Shown piece by piece: positions 43,513 through 52,749 of a stretch of 64,000 nt of DNA. This stretch comes from Muribaculaceae bacterium (GTDB lineage Bacteria > Bacteroidota > Bacteroidia > Bacteroidales > Muribaculaceae). Where the stretch lies: positions 45,055-109,054 of the forward strand of contig JAIDTL010000109.1 of NCBI GenBank assembly GCA_029060725.1, in the 5' to 3' direction. A program made the position numbers and the translations under genes. Position 1 is the first letter of the stretch. Each line of letters opens with the position of its first letter. A model generated the notes under the pieces. The model ran no database searches and had not been told where the DNA came from. It was given only the letters and a program-made list of their open reading frames with translations.

Positions 43513-45921
43513 ATGAAATTATCAACACGACTGACTTCATTAGCTGTAGCTATAGCAAGCCTCTCAGTTTCTGCCGCTACGCCTATCATATTTTTCGACC
43601 GTCCAGCCGATTTCTTTGAGGAAACCTTTGTAATAGGAAATGGCACACAAGGCGGAATTATCTACGGCAATCCTTCTAAAGAGCGTATCTCTCTTAATGA
43701 CATAACTTTTTGGTCGGGCGAACCTGATTCTGCAGTTTATACACCGGGTGCCTATAAAGTAATCCCGGAAATTCGGGCTGCAATTGATGCCGGCGACTAT
43801 CAACTTGCTCAAAAACTTCAGAAAAAGGTGCAAGGGCACTACACAAACAACTATCAGCCAATCGGCAATCTTTTTATAGACTTCGCTGACAAATCTGAAG
43901 CTTCCAACTATTCCAGGAAGTTGAACATCGCCGACGCAACAGCAAAAGTGGTCTATTCAAAAGGAGACAACGAAATCACCACAGAGTATATAGCTTCAGC
44001 CCCGGATAGTATCATAGCGATTCAGATAACTGCACAAAAACCCATCGACTTTACCCTATCTTTTGAATCACCTATCAAAAATTATACGGTAAGCTCTTCG
44101 AAAAATAGCATAATTGCAGAGGCAAACGCCTCTTATTCCTCTCTACCAAGCTATGTAGATATGCCAGCTGACCAGAAATTTCTTTATGATGATTCACGTG
44201 GCATTCGGTTTCGAACCGACATAAGAGCCCTAACTCCCAACGGTACGGTATCTTCCGGCATTGACGGATCTCTAATCGTAAAGGATGCTACACAAACCTT
44301 AATTATAGTAGCCATAGCTACTAATTTCAACGGTGCTGATAAAAATCCAGCCACTCACGGCACTGACTTTAGGACTATTGCATCCAGAAAAGCTGAGCTC
44401 GCAGAGAAGAAATCTTTTGACGAACTTCTGAAACGACATATTTCCGATTATACCGCTCTATTCTCTCGCGTCAATATTGACTTGGGTGAATCCTCCGCAG
44501 CTTTAAACGAAATGCCTATAGATATTCGACTCAAAAATTATACTGACAACTCTGCTTACGACCCTGATCTTGAAGAACTCTACTTTGATTATGGACGTTA
44601 CTTGCTGATCAGCTCTTCGCGTACCCCAAAAGTGCCTGCAAATCTGCAAGGACTCTGGAATGAATACCTTCTCCCACCATGGAGCTCAAATTACACTACA
44701 AACATCAATGTAGAGGAAAACTACTGGCCTGCTGAAGTGACAAATCTCAGCGAGCTCCACATGCCTCTACTTTCTTTCATCAAGCAACTTCCTGTCACTG
44801 GCAAAGACACAGCTCGAGAATACTATGGTGTAAACCGAGGTTGGTGCCTTGGCCATAATTCCGATATCTGGGCTATTACAAATCCTGTAGGTCTTAACTC
44901 CGGCGATCCTCTATGGGCTAACTGGAATATGGGTGGCGCTTGGATAGCTTCTCATATTTGGGAACATTATCTATTTACTCGCGATCTTGATTTCCTCAGA
45001 GAATATTTTCCTACACTCAAAGGGGCTGCAGAATTTTGCCTTGATTGGATGATTGAAGACAAAAACGGCAACCTCATTACTTCTCCCTCCACTTCTCCGG
45101 AAAACAATTTCATAGCTCCGGATGGTAAACCGGTGGCCACGTCGGCCGGAGCATACGCCGACCTTGCTATGATACGTCAATGTCTGGCAGACACACGCGA
45201 TGCTGCAATTGCCCTAAACACAGAGAGTGAACTCGTAAAAGAAATTGACGCTGCTCTTGAAAAAATTGCTCCCTATCGTATTGGGAAAGCGGGACAGTTG
45301 CAAGAATGGGCAGAAGACTTCAAAGAGCAAGACCCACAGCATCGCCACCAATCACATCTTTATGGTCTATATCCGGGCCATCACATATCTATTACTGAAA
45401 CTCCGGAGCTTGCTAAGGCTGCGGCTAAAACTCTTGAGATAAAGGGTGATAATACTACCGGATGGAGCACCGGATGGCGTGTCAACCTTCAGGCTCGACT
45501 TGCTAATGCTGATCGGGCTTACGGTATGTACCGCAGACTGCTTAAATACGTAAGTCCGGACAAATACAATGGTCCGGACAAACGACGCGGCGGGGGCACT
45601 TATCCCAATCTTCTCGATGCCCACTCTCCTTTCCAAATCGACGGGAACTTCGGTGGCACCGCAGGAGTCGCTGAAATGATACTGCAATCTACGCCAAACA
45701 CTATAACTCTTCTGCCTGCCCTTCCCACTCAGTGGAAAGATGGCTCTGTAGCCGGATTACGCACTCGCTGCGGCGCTACTGTTGATTTTAATTGGACAAA
45801 TGGGAAAGTGACATCTGTAATTATCAGCTCTAACAGCAATGAAAAAATCATTCTAAAGGCCAATGACAAGGAGATTCCCATAGAATTGACAGCCGGAAAA
45901 ACTGAATTTTTAGATTTTTAA
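43513..45921 (+). CDS. GH95 alpha-L-fucosidase / alpha-L-galactosidase
   Basis: An 802-residue secreted glycoside hydrolase of family 95, whose members remove alpha-1,2-linked L-fucose or alpha-L-galactose. Signal peptide (LTSLAVAIASLSVSA). The N-terminal beta-sandwich starts FVIGNGTQGGIIYGNPSKERISLNDITFWSG. The (alpha/alpha)6 barrel carries NLQGLWNEYLLPPWSSNYTTNINVEENYWPAE with the catalytic Asn residues, the SPSTSPENNF Glu region, and DGNFGGTAGVAEMI with the catalytic Asp. It precedes the rhamnose operon but has a separate promoter, so co-function is inferred only from proximity. Confidence 0.94.
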   Translation: MKLSTRLTSLAVAIASLSVSAATPIIFFDRPADFFEETFVIGNGTQGGIIYGNPSKERISLNDITFWSGEPDSAVYTPGAYKVIPEIRAAIDAGDYQLAQKLQKKVQGHYTNNYQPIGNLFIDFADKSEASNYSRKLNIADATAKVVYSKGDNEITTEYIASAPDSIIAIQITAQKPIDFTLSFESPIKNYTVSSSKNSIIAEANASYSSLPSYVDMPADQKFLYDDSRGIRFRTDIRALTPNGTVSSGIDGSLIVKDATQTLIIVAIATNFNGADKNPATHGTDFRTIASRKAELAEKKSFDELLKRHISDYTALFSRVNIDLGESSAALNEMPIDIRLKNYTDNSAYDPDLEELYFDYGRYLLISSSRTPKVPANLQGLWNEYLLPPWSSNYTTNINVEENYWPAEVTNLSELHMPLLSFIKQLPVTGKDTAREYYGVNRGWCLGHNSDIWAITNPVGLNSGDPLWANWNMGGAWIASHIWEHYLFTRDLDFLREYFPTLKGAAEFCLDWMIEDKNGNLITSPSTSPENNFIAPDGKPVATSAGAYADLAMIRQCLADTRDAAIALNTESELVKEIDAALEKIAPYRIGKAGQLQEWAEDFKEQDPQHRHQSHLYGLYPGHHISITETPELAKAAAKTLEIKGDNTTGWSTGWRVNLQARLANADRAYGMYRRLLKYVSPDKYNGPDKRRGGGTYPNLLDAHSPFQIDGNFGGTAGVAEMILQSTPNTITLLPALPTQWKDGSVAGLRTRCGATVDFNWTNGKVTSVIISSNSNEKIILKANDKEIPIELTAGKTEFLDF

Positions 45922-45950
45922 TACACGAAACTCAATTTTTTTCACTATTA

Positions 45951-45982
45951 TTGAATTTTCTCAATAAATTTTATTAACTTTG
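45951..45982 (+). promoter_or_regulatory. Promoter of the rhamnose operon
   Basis: TTG (45951-45953), 21 bp, TAACTTTG (45975-45982), about 85 bases before the rhaM ATG. No recognisable activator site was identified and no AraC-type regulator gene is in the window. Confidence 0.7.
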
Positions 45983-46073
45983 CAAGAGAAGTAGGAGGAT
46001 TGCCAAATCTAATCCGACTGCTTCTCTAATAACTTAACCAAATTATACTAACGAACAACTCATCAGAAACACC

Positions 46074-46391
46074 ATGAAAAGATTCGCATTCAAAATGTTT
46101 CTTAAGCCCGGCTTCGAGGCCGAGTACGAAAAACGTCATGCACAGCTATGGCCGGAACTCAAAAAACAGATAGCAGACTCTGGTGTGCGCAATTATTCAA
46201 TATATTGGGATAAAGATACCAATATCCTATTTGGTTATCAGGAAGTAATCGGTGATTCCAACTCTCAGGATGCAGAAGCTGCCGACGAAATCACTCGCAA
46301 ATGGTGGGACTTTATGGCAGACATCATGGAAGTCAACCCTGACAACTCGCCCGTCACCGTACCTATCAAAGAAGTGTTCCATCTTGATTGA
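46074..46391 (+). CDS. rhaM: L-rhamnose mutarotase
   Basis: A 105-residue enzyme interconverting the alpha and beta anomers of L-rhamnose. The RhaM signature is clear: RFAFKMFLKPGFEAEYEKRHAQLWPEL (catalytic His in KRH), then GVRNYSIYWDKDTNILFGYQEV, and the Trp pair in RKWWDFMADIMEVNPDNSP. First gene of the operon rhaM-rhaB-rhaA-rhaT-rhaD; rhaB begins 11 bases after its stop. Confidence 0.95.
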   Translation: MKRFAFKMFLKPGFEAEYEKRHAQLWPELKKQIADSGVRNYSIYWDKDTNILFGYQEVIGDSNSQDAEAADEITRKWWDFMADIMEVNPDNSPVTVPIKEVFHLD

Positions 46392-46402
46392 TTCCATAGG
46401 AA

Positions 46403-47836
46403 ATGACTAAGACTTATCATCTCGCCGTTGACCTTGGCGCCACTTCCGGACGTACGATCCTCGCTTCTTTTGATGGAGAGAAAGTCGATATGCAGGAAAT
46501 CGCACGCTATCATTATCCGATGCTCCCTATCGGCAACCACCAATATTGGAATCTTCCACTTATCTATCAGCATATTATCGAATCAATGAAGAAATGTGCT
46601 GACATCCTTGCTGAGATGCCTGAAAAGCCTACTTTAAAGACTATCGGAATCGACACTTGGGGATGTGATGTAGCTTATTTCCTTAAAGATGGTAGCATTG
46701 CAAGCCTGCCATATTGCTATAGAGACACTCATACTGTAGGAGCGGTAGATCGTTTCTGTAAAGACATGCCTAAAGAAGAGGTGTATGCTCGAACTGGCAT
46801 CCAGTTTATGGACTTCAACACCCTCTTCCAGCTCGATACTATCAGGCGCAACAATCCTGAAGTGCTCGACAATGCTGATAAAATCCTCTTTATCCCTGAT
46901 GCTCTCTCTTATATGCTGACGGGCAAAGCTGTCACTGAACGCACAGTCGCTTCTACTTCTCAGATTCTTAATCCAAACACGGGCGAACTTGACGACGTGC
47001 TCCTTGCAAAAGTAGGTCTTTCCCGCGATAAATTTGGACCAATGATTGAGCCGGGTGAAGAAATTGGAACCCTTATTCCTCGTCTTGCAAAATTGACGGG
47101 GCTGGGTGAAGTGCCTGTTGTGGCAGTAGCAGGTCATGACACTGCTTCTGCTGTAGCGGCAGTTCCAACTCCCGACAAAGATTATGCTTATCTAAGTTGC
47201 GGAACTTGGTCGCTACTCGGAATAGAAAATGAAGGCCCAATCATCACAGAAAAGAGTCTTGAATACAATTTCACTAATGAAGGAGGCGTTGACAATACCA
47301 TCCGTGTGCTTAAGAATATCACAGGGCTCTGGCTTTTCGAACGCTGTCGCGAGGAATTCAAAGATGCCCCTTCTGACATATCTGAATTGGCTGCCCTTTA
47401 CCTCGAAAGCGACTGCCCAAGCATCGTAAATCCGGATGATCCTGCTTTTGCAAATCCTGTAAGTATGACAAAAGCCATCGACGAATATTGTGAAAAGACA
47501 GGTCAACCAAAACCAGAGACGCCTGCTGACTATATTAGAGTAGTATATAGAAGTCTTGCTCACAGATATGGTGAAATCACAGAATGGCTTCGCGAACTTT
47601 CTCCAGTGGAAATCAAGCGTTTGCACGTGATTGGTGGCGGTTCTCGCAATAAACACCTTATGCAGATGGCTGCCGACACGCTTGGAATCCCTGTGGTGGC
47701 TGGTCCGGCCGAATGCACTGCCCTTGGCAATGTCCTGATGCAGCTCCGCGCTTGCAAATCACTTTCATCACTCAAAGAAATGCGTGAAGTAGCAATCAAT
47801 TCAACTGAGACAATTACATATAACCCTTGCAAATAA
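46403..47836 (+). CDS. rhaB: Rhamnulokinase
   Basis: A 477-residue FGGY-family sugar kinase that phosphorylates L-rhamnulose. N-terminal phosphate-binding motif LAVDLGATSGRTILASFDG, LKTIGIDTWGCDVAYF, the second-domain AVAGHDTASAVAAVP and YLSCGTWSLLGIE, and the C-terminal adenosine-binding LHVIGGGSRNKHLMQMAAD. These are rhamnulokinase rather than fuculokinase features, consistent with its place between rhaM and rhaA. Confidence 0.96.
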   Translation: MTKTYHLAVDLGATSGRTILASFDGEKVDMQEIARYHYPMLPIGNHQYWNLPLIYQHIIESMKKCADILAEMPEKPTLKTIGIDTWGCDVAYFLKDGSIASLPYCYRDTHTVGAVDRFCKDMPKEEVYARTGIQFMDFNTLFQLDTIRRNNPEVLDNADKILFIPDALSYMLTGKAVTERTVASTSQILNPNTGELDDVLLAKVGLSRDKFGPMIEPGEEIGTLIPRLAKLTGLGEVPVVAVAGHDTASAVAAVPTPDKDYAYLSCGTWSLLGIENEGPIITEKSLEYNFTNEGGVDNTIRVLKNITGLWLFERCREEFKDAPSDISELAALYLESDCPSIVNPDDPAFANPVSMTKAIDEYCEKTGQPKPETPADYIRVVYRSLAHRYGEITEWLRELSPVEIKRLHVIGGGSRNKHLMQMAADTLGIPVVAGPAECTALGNVLMQLRACKSLSSLKEMREVAINSTETITYNPCK

Positions 47837-47864
47837 TAACTAACCAAATTTTCAATCATACATT

Positions 47865-49118
47865 ATGAAAGAAGAACTTATCCAGAAGGCTTATGAAGTA
47901 GCCAAGGAAAGATATGCCGCTATCGGCATCGACACAGACAAAGTGCTCGAACAAATGCAGGATTTCCACCTCAGCATGCACTGCTGGCAAGCTGATGACG
48001 TGACTGGTTTCGAACCTCGCGAAGGTGGTCTAACCGGAGGTATCCAAGTAAACGGTAACTATCCAGGTCGTGCTCGTAATATCGAGGAGCTCCGTAAGGA
48101 CGTGCTTTACGCGATGAGCCTTATCCCGGGCAAACACCGTCTTAACCTTCACGAAATCTATGGTGATTTCCAAGGAAAGTTTGTAGATCGTGATGAAGTG
48201 ACACCTGAATATTTCCAAAGCTGGATTGAATGGGCAAAAGAACACGACATCAAGCTCGACTTCAACTCTACTTCATTCTCTCACTCAAAGAGTGGCGACC
48301 TTTCACTCTCAAACCCGGATAAGAGCATTCGTGACTTCTGGATTGAGCATTCAAAGCGTTGTCGCGCCATCTCCCAGGCTATAGGTGAAGCTCAGAACGA
48401 TCCTTGTATCATGAATACTTGGGTTCACGACGGAAGCAAAGACATCACTCTTAATCGTTCACTCTATCGTGAACTTCTAAAAGGCTCGCTCGACCAGATT
48501 TTCGAACACCGCTACGACATGATGAAAGACTGCGTAGAGTCTAAGGTATTCGGTATTGGTCTCGAAAGCTACACTGTAGGTAGCAACGACTTCTATACTG
48601 CATACGCAGCTCAGAAGAATATGATGATCACTCTCGACACCGGTCACTTCCATCCGACCGAGAGCGTTGCAGACAAAGTAAGTGCAATGCTTCTCTTCGT
48701 TCCTGAGCTTATGCTCCACGTTTCTCGTCCAATACGTTGGGATTCTGACCATGTGACTATCATGGACGACCCGACAATGGATCTCTTCAGTGAAATCGTT
48801 CGTGCCGGTGCTCTCAACCGCGTTCATTATGGTCTCGACTACTTTGATGCAACTCTCAACCGCATCGGTGCTTACGTAATCGGTAGCCGTGCTGCTCAGA
48901 AGTGTATGCTCCGCGCTCTTCTTGAGCCTGTCACCACTCTCCGCAACTACGAACTCGAAGGTAAGTACTTCCAGCGTCTCGCACTCCTCGAAGAATGCAA
49001 GAACCTTCCATGGAATGCCGTATACGACATGTTCTGCCTCAAGAACAATGTGCCTGTTGGCGAAACTTACATCAAGGAAATCGAGAAATACGAGGAAGAC
49101 GTAACTTCTAAGCGCTAA
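47865..49118 (+). CDS. rhaA: L-rhamnose isomerase
   Basis: A 417-residue TIM-barrel isomerase converting L-rhamnose to L-rhamnulose; the usual length is about 419. Typical segments: MQDFHLSMHCWQADDVTGFEP, GIQVNGNYPGRARNIEELR, GKHRLNLHEIYGD, and the metal-binding region with NTWVHDGSKD, GLESYTVGSNDFYTAYA and TLDTGHFHPTESVADK. A 19-bp hairpin sits in the gap to rhaT. Confidence 0.98.
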   Translation: MKEELIQKAYEVAKERYAAIGIDTDKVLEQMQDFHLSMHCWQADDVTGFEPREGGLTGGIQVNGNYPGRARNIEELRKDVLYAMSLIPGKHRLNLHEIYGDFQGKFVDRDEVTPEYFQSWIEWAKEHDIKLDFNSTSFSHSKSGDLSLSNPDKSIRDFWIEHSKRCRAISQAIGEAQNDPCIMNTWVHDGSKDITLNRSLYRELLKGSLDQIFEHRYDMMKDCVESKVFGIGLESYTVGSNDFYTAYAAQKNMMITLDTGHFHPTESVADKVSAMLLFVPELMLHVSRPIRWDSDHVTIMDDPTMDLFSEIVRAGALNRVHYGLDYFDATLNRIGAYVIGSRAAQKCMLRALLEPVTTLRNYELEGKYFQRLALLEECKNLPWNAVYDMFCLKNNVPVGETYIKEIEKYEEDVTSKR

Positions 49119-49135
49119 TCACTTTCTAAAACACA

Positions 49136-49177
49136 TATATCATAGGATATGAAGAGACCTTCATATCCTATGATATA
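49136..49177. repeat. Intra-operon 19-bp perfect hairpin between rhaA and rhaT
   Basis: Stem 49136-49154 pairs perfectly with 49159-49177 around an AGAC loop. There is no T-run, so it is more like an mRNA-processing or stabilising hairpin than a terminator. It begins 17 bases after the rhaA stop. Confidence 0.8.
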
Positions 49178-49198
49178 TTAGCATTTTATATACAAACA

Positions 49199-50230
49199 AT
49201 GATTTTCCTCGGATTATTAATCATAGCAATTGGTTCGTTCTTCCAGTCAAGTTGCTATGTTCCCATCAATAAAATCAAGAATTGGAGCTGGGAATCATAT
49301 TGGATGGTGCAAGCCATATTCGCTTTCCTGCTTCTTCCATTCCTTGGTGCTATGCTTGCTGTCCCGGAAGGACACACTCTTTGCGAACTCTTATCCTCAA
49401 CTTCTCCTTTCAGCCTTTGGATGACTATCCTATTTGGTATGTTATGGGGAGTAGGAGGCCTTACTTTCGGACTTTCAATGAGATATCTTGGTGTCGCACT
49501 TGGCCAGTCAATAGCACTCGGTACGTGTGCCGGCCTTGGCACAATCATGGGTCCTGTGCTTCTTCAAATATTCTTTCCTGAAAACGATCCGCTTTCTCAG
49601 CTTACATTCTCCGTCATCATCGGCGTAATTGTAACGCTTATTGGTATCGCCATCATAGGGGTAGCAGGTGCAATGAAAGCTAATTCTCTTAGTGAAGAAG
49701 AAAAGAAAGCTGCTGTAAAAGACTTCAATTTCCCTAAAGGAATTCTTATTGCACTTCTTTGTGGCTTCATGAGCGGATGTTTCAACGTTGGCCTGGCATT
49801 TGGTGCTGATATAAATTTCGGAGACCTAACTCCCGACAACTACAAGACTCTGCCGGCTACATTCCTTGTTACTCTTGGCGGATTCGTGATAAATGCAGCC
49901 TACTGCTTGTATCAGAATCAGAAAAACCATACCTGGAGTGACTATTCTAAAAAGGGTGTACTTGTCAATAATGTGCTTTTCTGTATTCTCGCAGGTGCTT
50001 TGTGGTATAGTCAATTCTTCGGACTCTCAATAGGCAAAGGCTATCTTATCGACTCCCCTACGCTCATGACTCTTTCTTTCTGTATCTTGATGGCTCTCAA
50101 TGTCGTATTCTCCAACCTTTGGGGAATTATACTAAAAGAATGGAAAGGATGCTCATCTAAGACAATTGGTGTTCTTGTGGTAGGAATCGTAGTCCTCGTA
50201 ATCTCTTGCTTTCTCCCTCAACTCATCTGA
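49199..50230 (+). CDS. rhaT: L-rhamnose/proton symporter
   Basis: A 343-residue inner-membrane carrier of the DMT-related RhaT family with ten hydrophobic helices. Typical opening IFLGLLIIAIGSFFQSSCYVPINKIKNWSWESYWMVQA, then GMLWGVGGLTFGLSMRYLGVALGQSIALGTCAGLGTIMGP and AGALWYSQFFGLSIGKG. It brings in the substrate for RhaM, RhaA, RhaB and RhaD encoded around it. Confidence 0.95.
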   Translation: MIFLGLLIIAIGSFFQSSCYVPINKIKNWSWESYWMVQAIFAFLLLPFLGAMLAVPEGHTLCELLSSTSPFSLWMTILFGMLWGVGGLTFGLSMRYLGVALGQSIALGTCAGLGTIMGPVLLQIFFPENDPLSQLTFSVIIGVIVTLIGIAIIGVAGAMKANSLSEEEKKAAVKDFNFPKGILIALLCGFMSGCFNVGLAFGADINFGDLTPDNYKTLPATFLVTLGGFVINAAYCLYQNQKNHTWSDYSKKGVLVNNVLFCILAGALWYSQFFGLSIGKGYLIDSPTLMTLSFCILMALNVVFSNLWGIILKEWKGCSSKTIGVLVVGIVVLVISCFLPQLI

Positions 50231-50267
50231 TCCGATAAATTTTAAACCTTTAAAATAAAATCTATAT

Positions 50268-51080
50268 ATGTCATCAGTTTTAGATAATAATCCCGGATTA
50301 GCACATCAGGTAGATCAAGTGGCTGAAGCTGCCGGATATCTTTGGCAAAAAGGCTGGGCTGAACGCAACGGCGGCAACATCACCGTAAATGTGACCGAAC
50401 ATATCACCGATGAAATAAAGGCCATGCCTGCTATTGCCGGTCCTTTCCCTATTGGGTTCACTCTCCCTCATCTTAAAGGATGCTGGTTCTACTGCAAAGG
50501 CACTCAGATGCGTATGCGCGACCTCGCTCGCTGGCCAATGGACAATGGCTCTATCATTCGTATCTGTGATGATTGCGCAAGTTATGAAATTGTAGCTGAC
50601 AAACCTGTCAAGCCTACTTCCGAACTTCCTTCTCACCTTGCTGTCCATAATTACCTGATCGGTAAAGGTTCAAACTATAAGGCAAGTCTTCACACGCACC
50701 CTATCGAGCTTGTGGCTATGACTCACAATCCTGAATATCTCAAGAAAGATGTTCTAACCAAGATTCTTTGGTCGATGATTCCTGAGACTAAGGCCTTTGC
50801 ACCTCGTGGACTTGGCATAGTGCCTTACATGCTTCCTTCTTCAAATGATCTCGCTGAAGCCACCATCAAGGCTATCGATGACGATTATGACGTAGTAATG
50901 TGGGAAAAGCATGGAGTATTCGCTGTTGATACCGACATAATGTCAGCTTTCGACCAGATCGACGTTCTCAATAAGAGTGCCAATATATTCATGTGCGCTT
51001 GCAACATGGGCTTCGTACCTGAAGGAATGTCAGATGCTCAGATGACTGAAATCTCTACAGTATTCCATCTGCCCAAATAA
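50268..51080 (+). CDS. rhaD: Rhamnulose-1-phosphate aldolase
   Basis: A 270-residue class II, zinc-dependent aldolase that splits L-rhamnulose 1-phosphate into dihydroxyacetone phosphate and L-lactaldehyde. Seen: GWAERNGGNITVNV, FYCKGTQMRMRD, SELPSHLAVHNYL, the zinc motif SLHTHPIELVAMTHN, and the second His in VMWEKHGVFAVDTD. Closes the operon, which ends in a strong terminator. No lactaldehyde reductase gene is adjacent. Confidence 0.97.
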   Translation: MSSVLDNNPGLAHQVDQVAEAAGYLWQKGWAERNGGNITVNVTEHITDEIKAMPAIAGPFPIGFTLPHLKGCWFYCKGTQMRMRDLARWPMDNGSIIRICDDCASYEIVADKPVKPTSELPSHLAVHNYLIGKGSNYKASLHTHPIELVAMTHNPEYLKKDVLTKILWSMIPETKAFAPRGLGIVPYMLPSSNDLAEATIKAIDDDYDVVMWEKHGVFAVDTDIMSAFDQIDVLNKSANIFMCACNMGFVPEGMSDAQMTEISTVFHLPK

Positions 51081-51107
51081 CACACGATATAATACCATAT
51101 TACTTAT

Positions 51108-51138
51108 GCCGGAAACAAAATGCCGTTTCCGGCTTTTT
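51108..51138 (+). terminator. Intrinsic terminator of the rhamnose operon
   Basis: Stem GCCGGAAAC (51108-51116) with GTTTCCGGC (51125-51133), an 8-nt loop and a T-run. Confidence 0.9.
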
Positions 51139-51179
51139 ATATACATATACTCATAAGCATTAAGTTTCATACAGAAAAC

Positions 51180-51210
51180 TTGAATTTTTCAACTTTTTTT
51201 CCTAATTTTG
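51180..51210 (+). promoter_or_regulatory. Promoter of the DUF1460-like gene pair
   Basis: TTG (51180-51182), 20 bp, TAATTTTG (51203-51210), 27 bases before the ATG. Confidence 0.75.
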
Positions 51211-51237
51211 TATTGACATTCATAAACTACGATAAAC

Positions 51238-52119
51238 ATGAAACTTTACAGGTTTTTTATTTCAATATTCTTACTCTCTTTTGCGACTCTTTGTGCCAAT
51301 GCCTACGACAGCGTTGTGTTTCACTGTGAGCAAGACACCACTTTGATTAATTCTTTACTTAACAGCCCGGAACTCAAAGATATGCCTCAGAATAATAGAG
51401 TGGCATTCTTCGCAAAAAAGCTCGTTGGATCCTCTTCTGCTTTAAGACAACAAATCCTTGAGGCTGACACATTAGAATTTTCGGTTGATGTCCACTCCTT
51501 CACCCCTCTCAGCTTAATATCTACATGCTTGGCTCTTGCCGAAGCATACGAAACTTCATCTGCCCCAAATTGGCGCGATTTTGCTGTCAAATATGAAAAC
51601 GTAATGTTTAAACGCGGTGAGGCTACTGACTTCGTCTCAAGATTTCTTTATCCCTCTGATTGGATATCCGACAATATATTCCGTGGCAATGTCACCGACG
51701 TGACTTTTAATCTCGAAGGCATAGCTGCAAGAAAGAAAGAGAAATCTATAGATTATATTTCTCATAATAAAGACTCATTTAAAGCTTTTGACAAACAGGA
51801 AAACTTAGATAAGCTAAAGATGCTTGAAATGGGATTTCGCAACCATCAGATTCCCTATATTTCTAATGGAGACTTGATGAATCCCAAGCGCTTCAAGGCT
51901 CAAGCTAAAGAAGGCGACATTTTCTTTCTTCTGACTCCCGACTTCAACCTTGACAGCCGAGAAATGGGCATTCTTACTTTTGATGGCGATAGACTTTTAA
52001 TCGTTCAGATGTCTCCATCAAAAGATTCTGTAACTCTTGAAGAACTTCCTTTTGAAAACTATATCAAGAGAAATGTCAAGCGAATCCAAGGAGCACGCAT
52101 CATCCGAATAGCCAAATGA
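51238..52119 (+). CDS. DUF1460-like (NlpC/P60-superfamily) exported protein lacking catalytic Cys and His
   Basis: A 293-residue exported protein with signal peptide (MKLYRFFISIFLLSFATLCANA). The scaffold fits DUF1460 amidases: VDVHSFTPLSLISTCLALAEA, LYPSDWISDNIFRGNVTD, EGDIFFLLTPDFNLDSREMGILTFDGDRLLIVQMSPS. In the family the first block reads like D-C-T-T-F-V-E with the nucleophilic Cys and the third has a D-x-x-H-x-G His; here Pro90 and Glu242 stand in those places. The protein is therefore probably not an active hydrolase. It overlaps the HAD gene by ATGA. The family call is from memory of the fold and is moderately sure. Confidence 0.7.
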   Translation: MKLYRFFISIFLLSFATLCANAYDSVVFHCEQDTTLINSLLNSPELKDMPQNNRVAFFAKKLVGSSSALRQQILEADTLEFSVDVHSFTPLSLISTCLALAEAYETSSAPNWRDFAVKYENVMFKRGEATDFVSRFLYPSDWISDNIFRGNVTDVTFNLEGIAARKKEKSIDYISHNKDSFKAFDKQENLDKLKMLEMGFRNHQIPYISNGDLMNPKRFKAQAKEGDIFFLLTPDFNLDSREMGILTFDGDRLLIVQMSPSKDSVTLEELPFENYIKRNVKRIQGARIIRIAK

Positions 52120-52745
52120 CCAAGGTTATAGCTTTTGATCTTGATGATACTCTGATTCCTGAGGTGCTCTTCTTAAGAAGCGGCATCCATCATATAGCAG
52201 ACTATATCAGTGAAAGATACCCTAAATTGCCAAGCCTGCGAATAGTATATGCTATGGAAATGGCATTACTCACTCATAGAAATCATTATTCTGCACTTGA
52301 ATCCTTGTTGGAAGAATTTAGTCTTAGAGAAGCTATAAACATGAAAGATATTGTGTCGGAGTTCAGAAACCATGCTCCCGATCCTTCTATCTATCATCTT
52401 TCTCCTTCAGTGGCAGATGCTCTCACTAATCTCAAGCAAAAGAATATCAAGACAGCATTGATTACGGATGGACGCAGCATAACTCAACGTAATAAGATTA
52501 AAGCTGCCGGACTTTACTCATTTTTTGATGACTCCGACATATATATTTCTGAAGAAACCGGACATGACAAATATGACCCCGACAATTTCTTATCTGTGAT
52601 GAAGAAATTTGCCGGAGCCAATGAATTTTATTATGTCGGTGACAATCCTCCTAAGGATTTTTTACACCCTGAAAAATTGGGTTGGAAGACCCGTCTCGTG
52701 CATCCATTTCCTCTGGCTATACATCAAGGGTTTCCTAAACTGTAG
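52116..52745 (+). CDS. HAD superfamily hydrolase
   Basis: A 209-residue phosphatase-type protein. Motif I AFDLDDTLIP carries the nucleophile and acid/base Asp, motif II ALITDGRSITQ, motif III Lys in HDKYDPDNF, and motif IV YVGDNPPKDFLHPEKLGWKTRLV. The helical cap is between residues 15 and 85. Substrate unknown. It is translationally coupled to the DUF1460-like gene and convergent with queE (4 bases apart). Confidence 0.9.
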   Translation: MTKVIAFDLDDTLIPEVLFLRSGIHHIADYISERYPKLPSLRIVYAMEMALLTHRNHYSALESLLEEFSLREAINMKDIVSEFRNHAPDPSIYHLSPSVADALTNLKQKNIKTALITDGRSITQRNKIKAAGLYSFFDDSDIYISEETGHDKYDPDNFLSVMKKFAGANEFYYVGDNPPKDFLHPEKLGWKTRLVHPFPLAIHQGFPKL

Positions 52746-52749
52746 TGCT

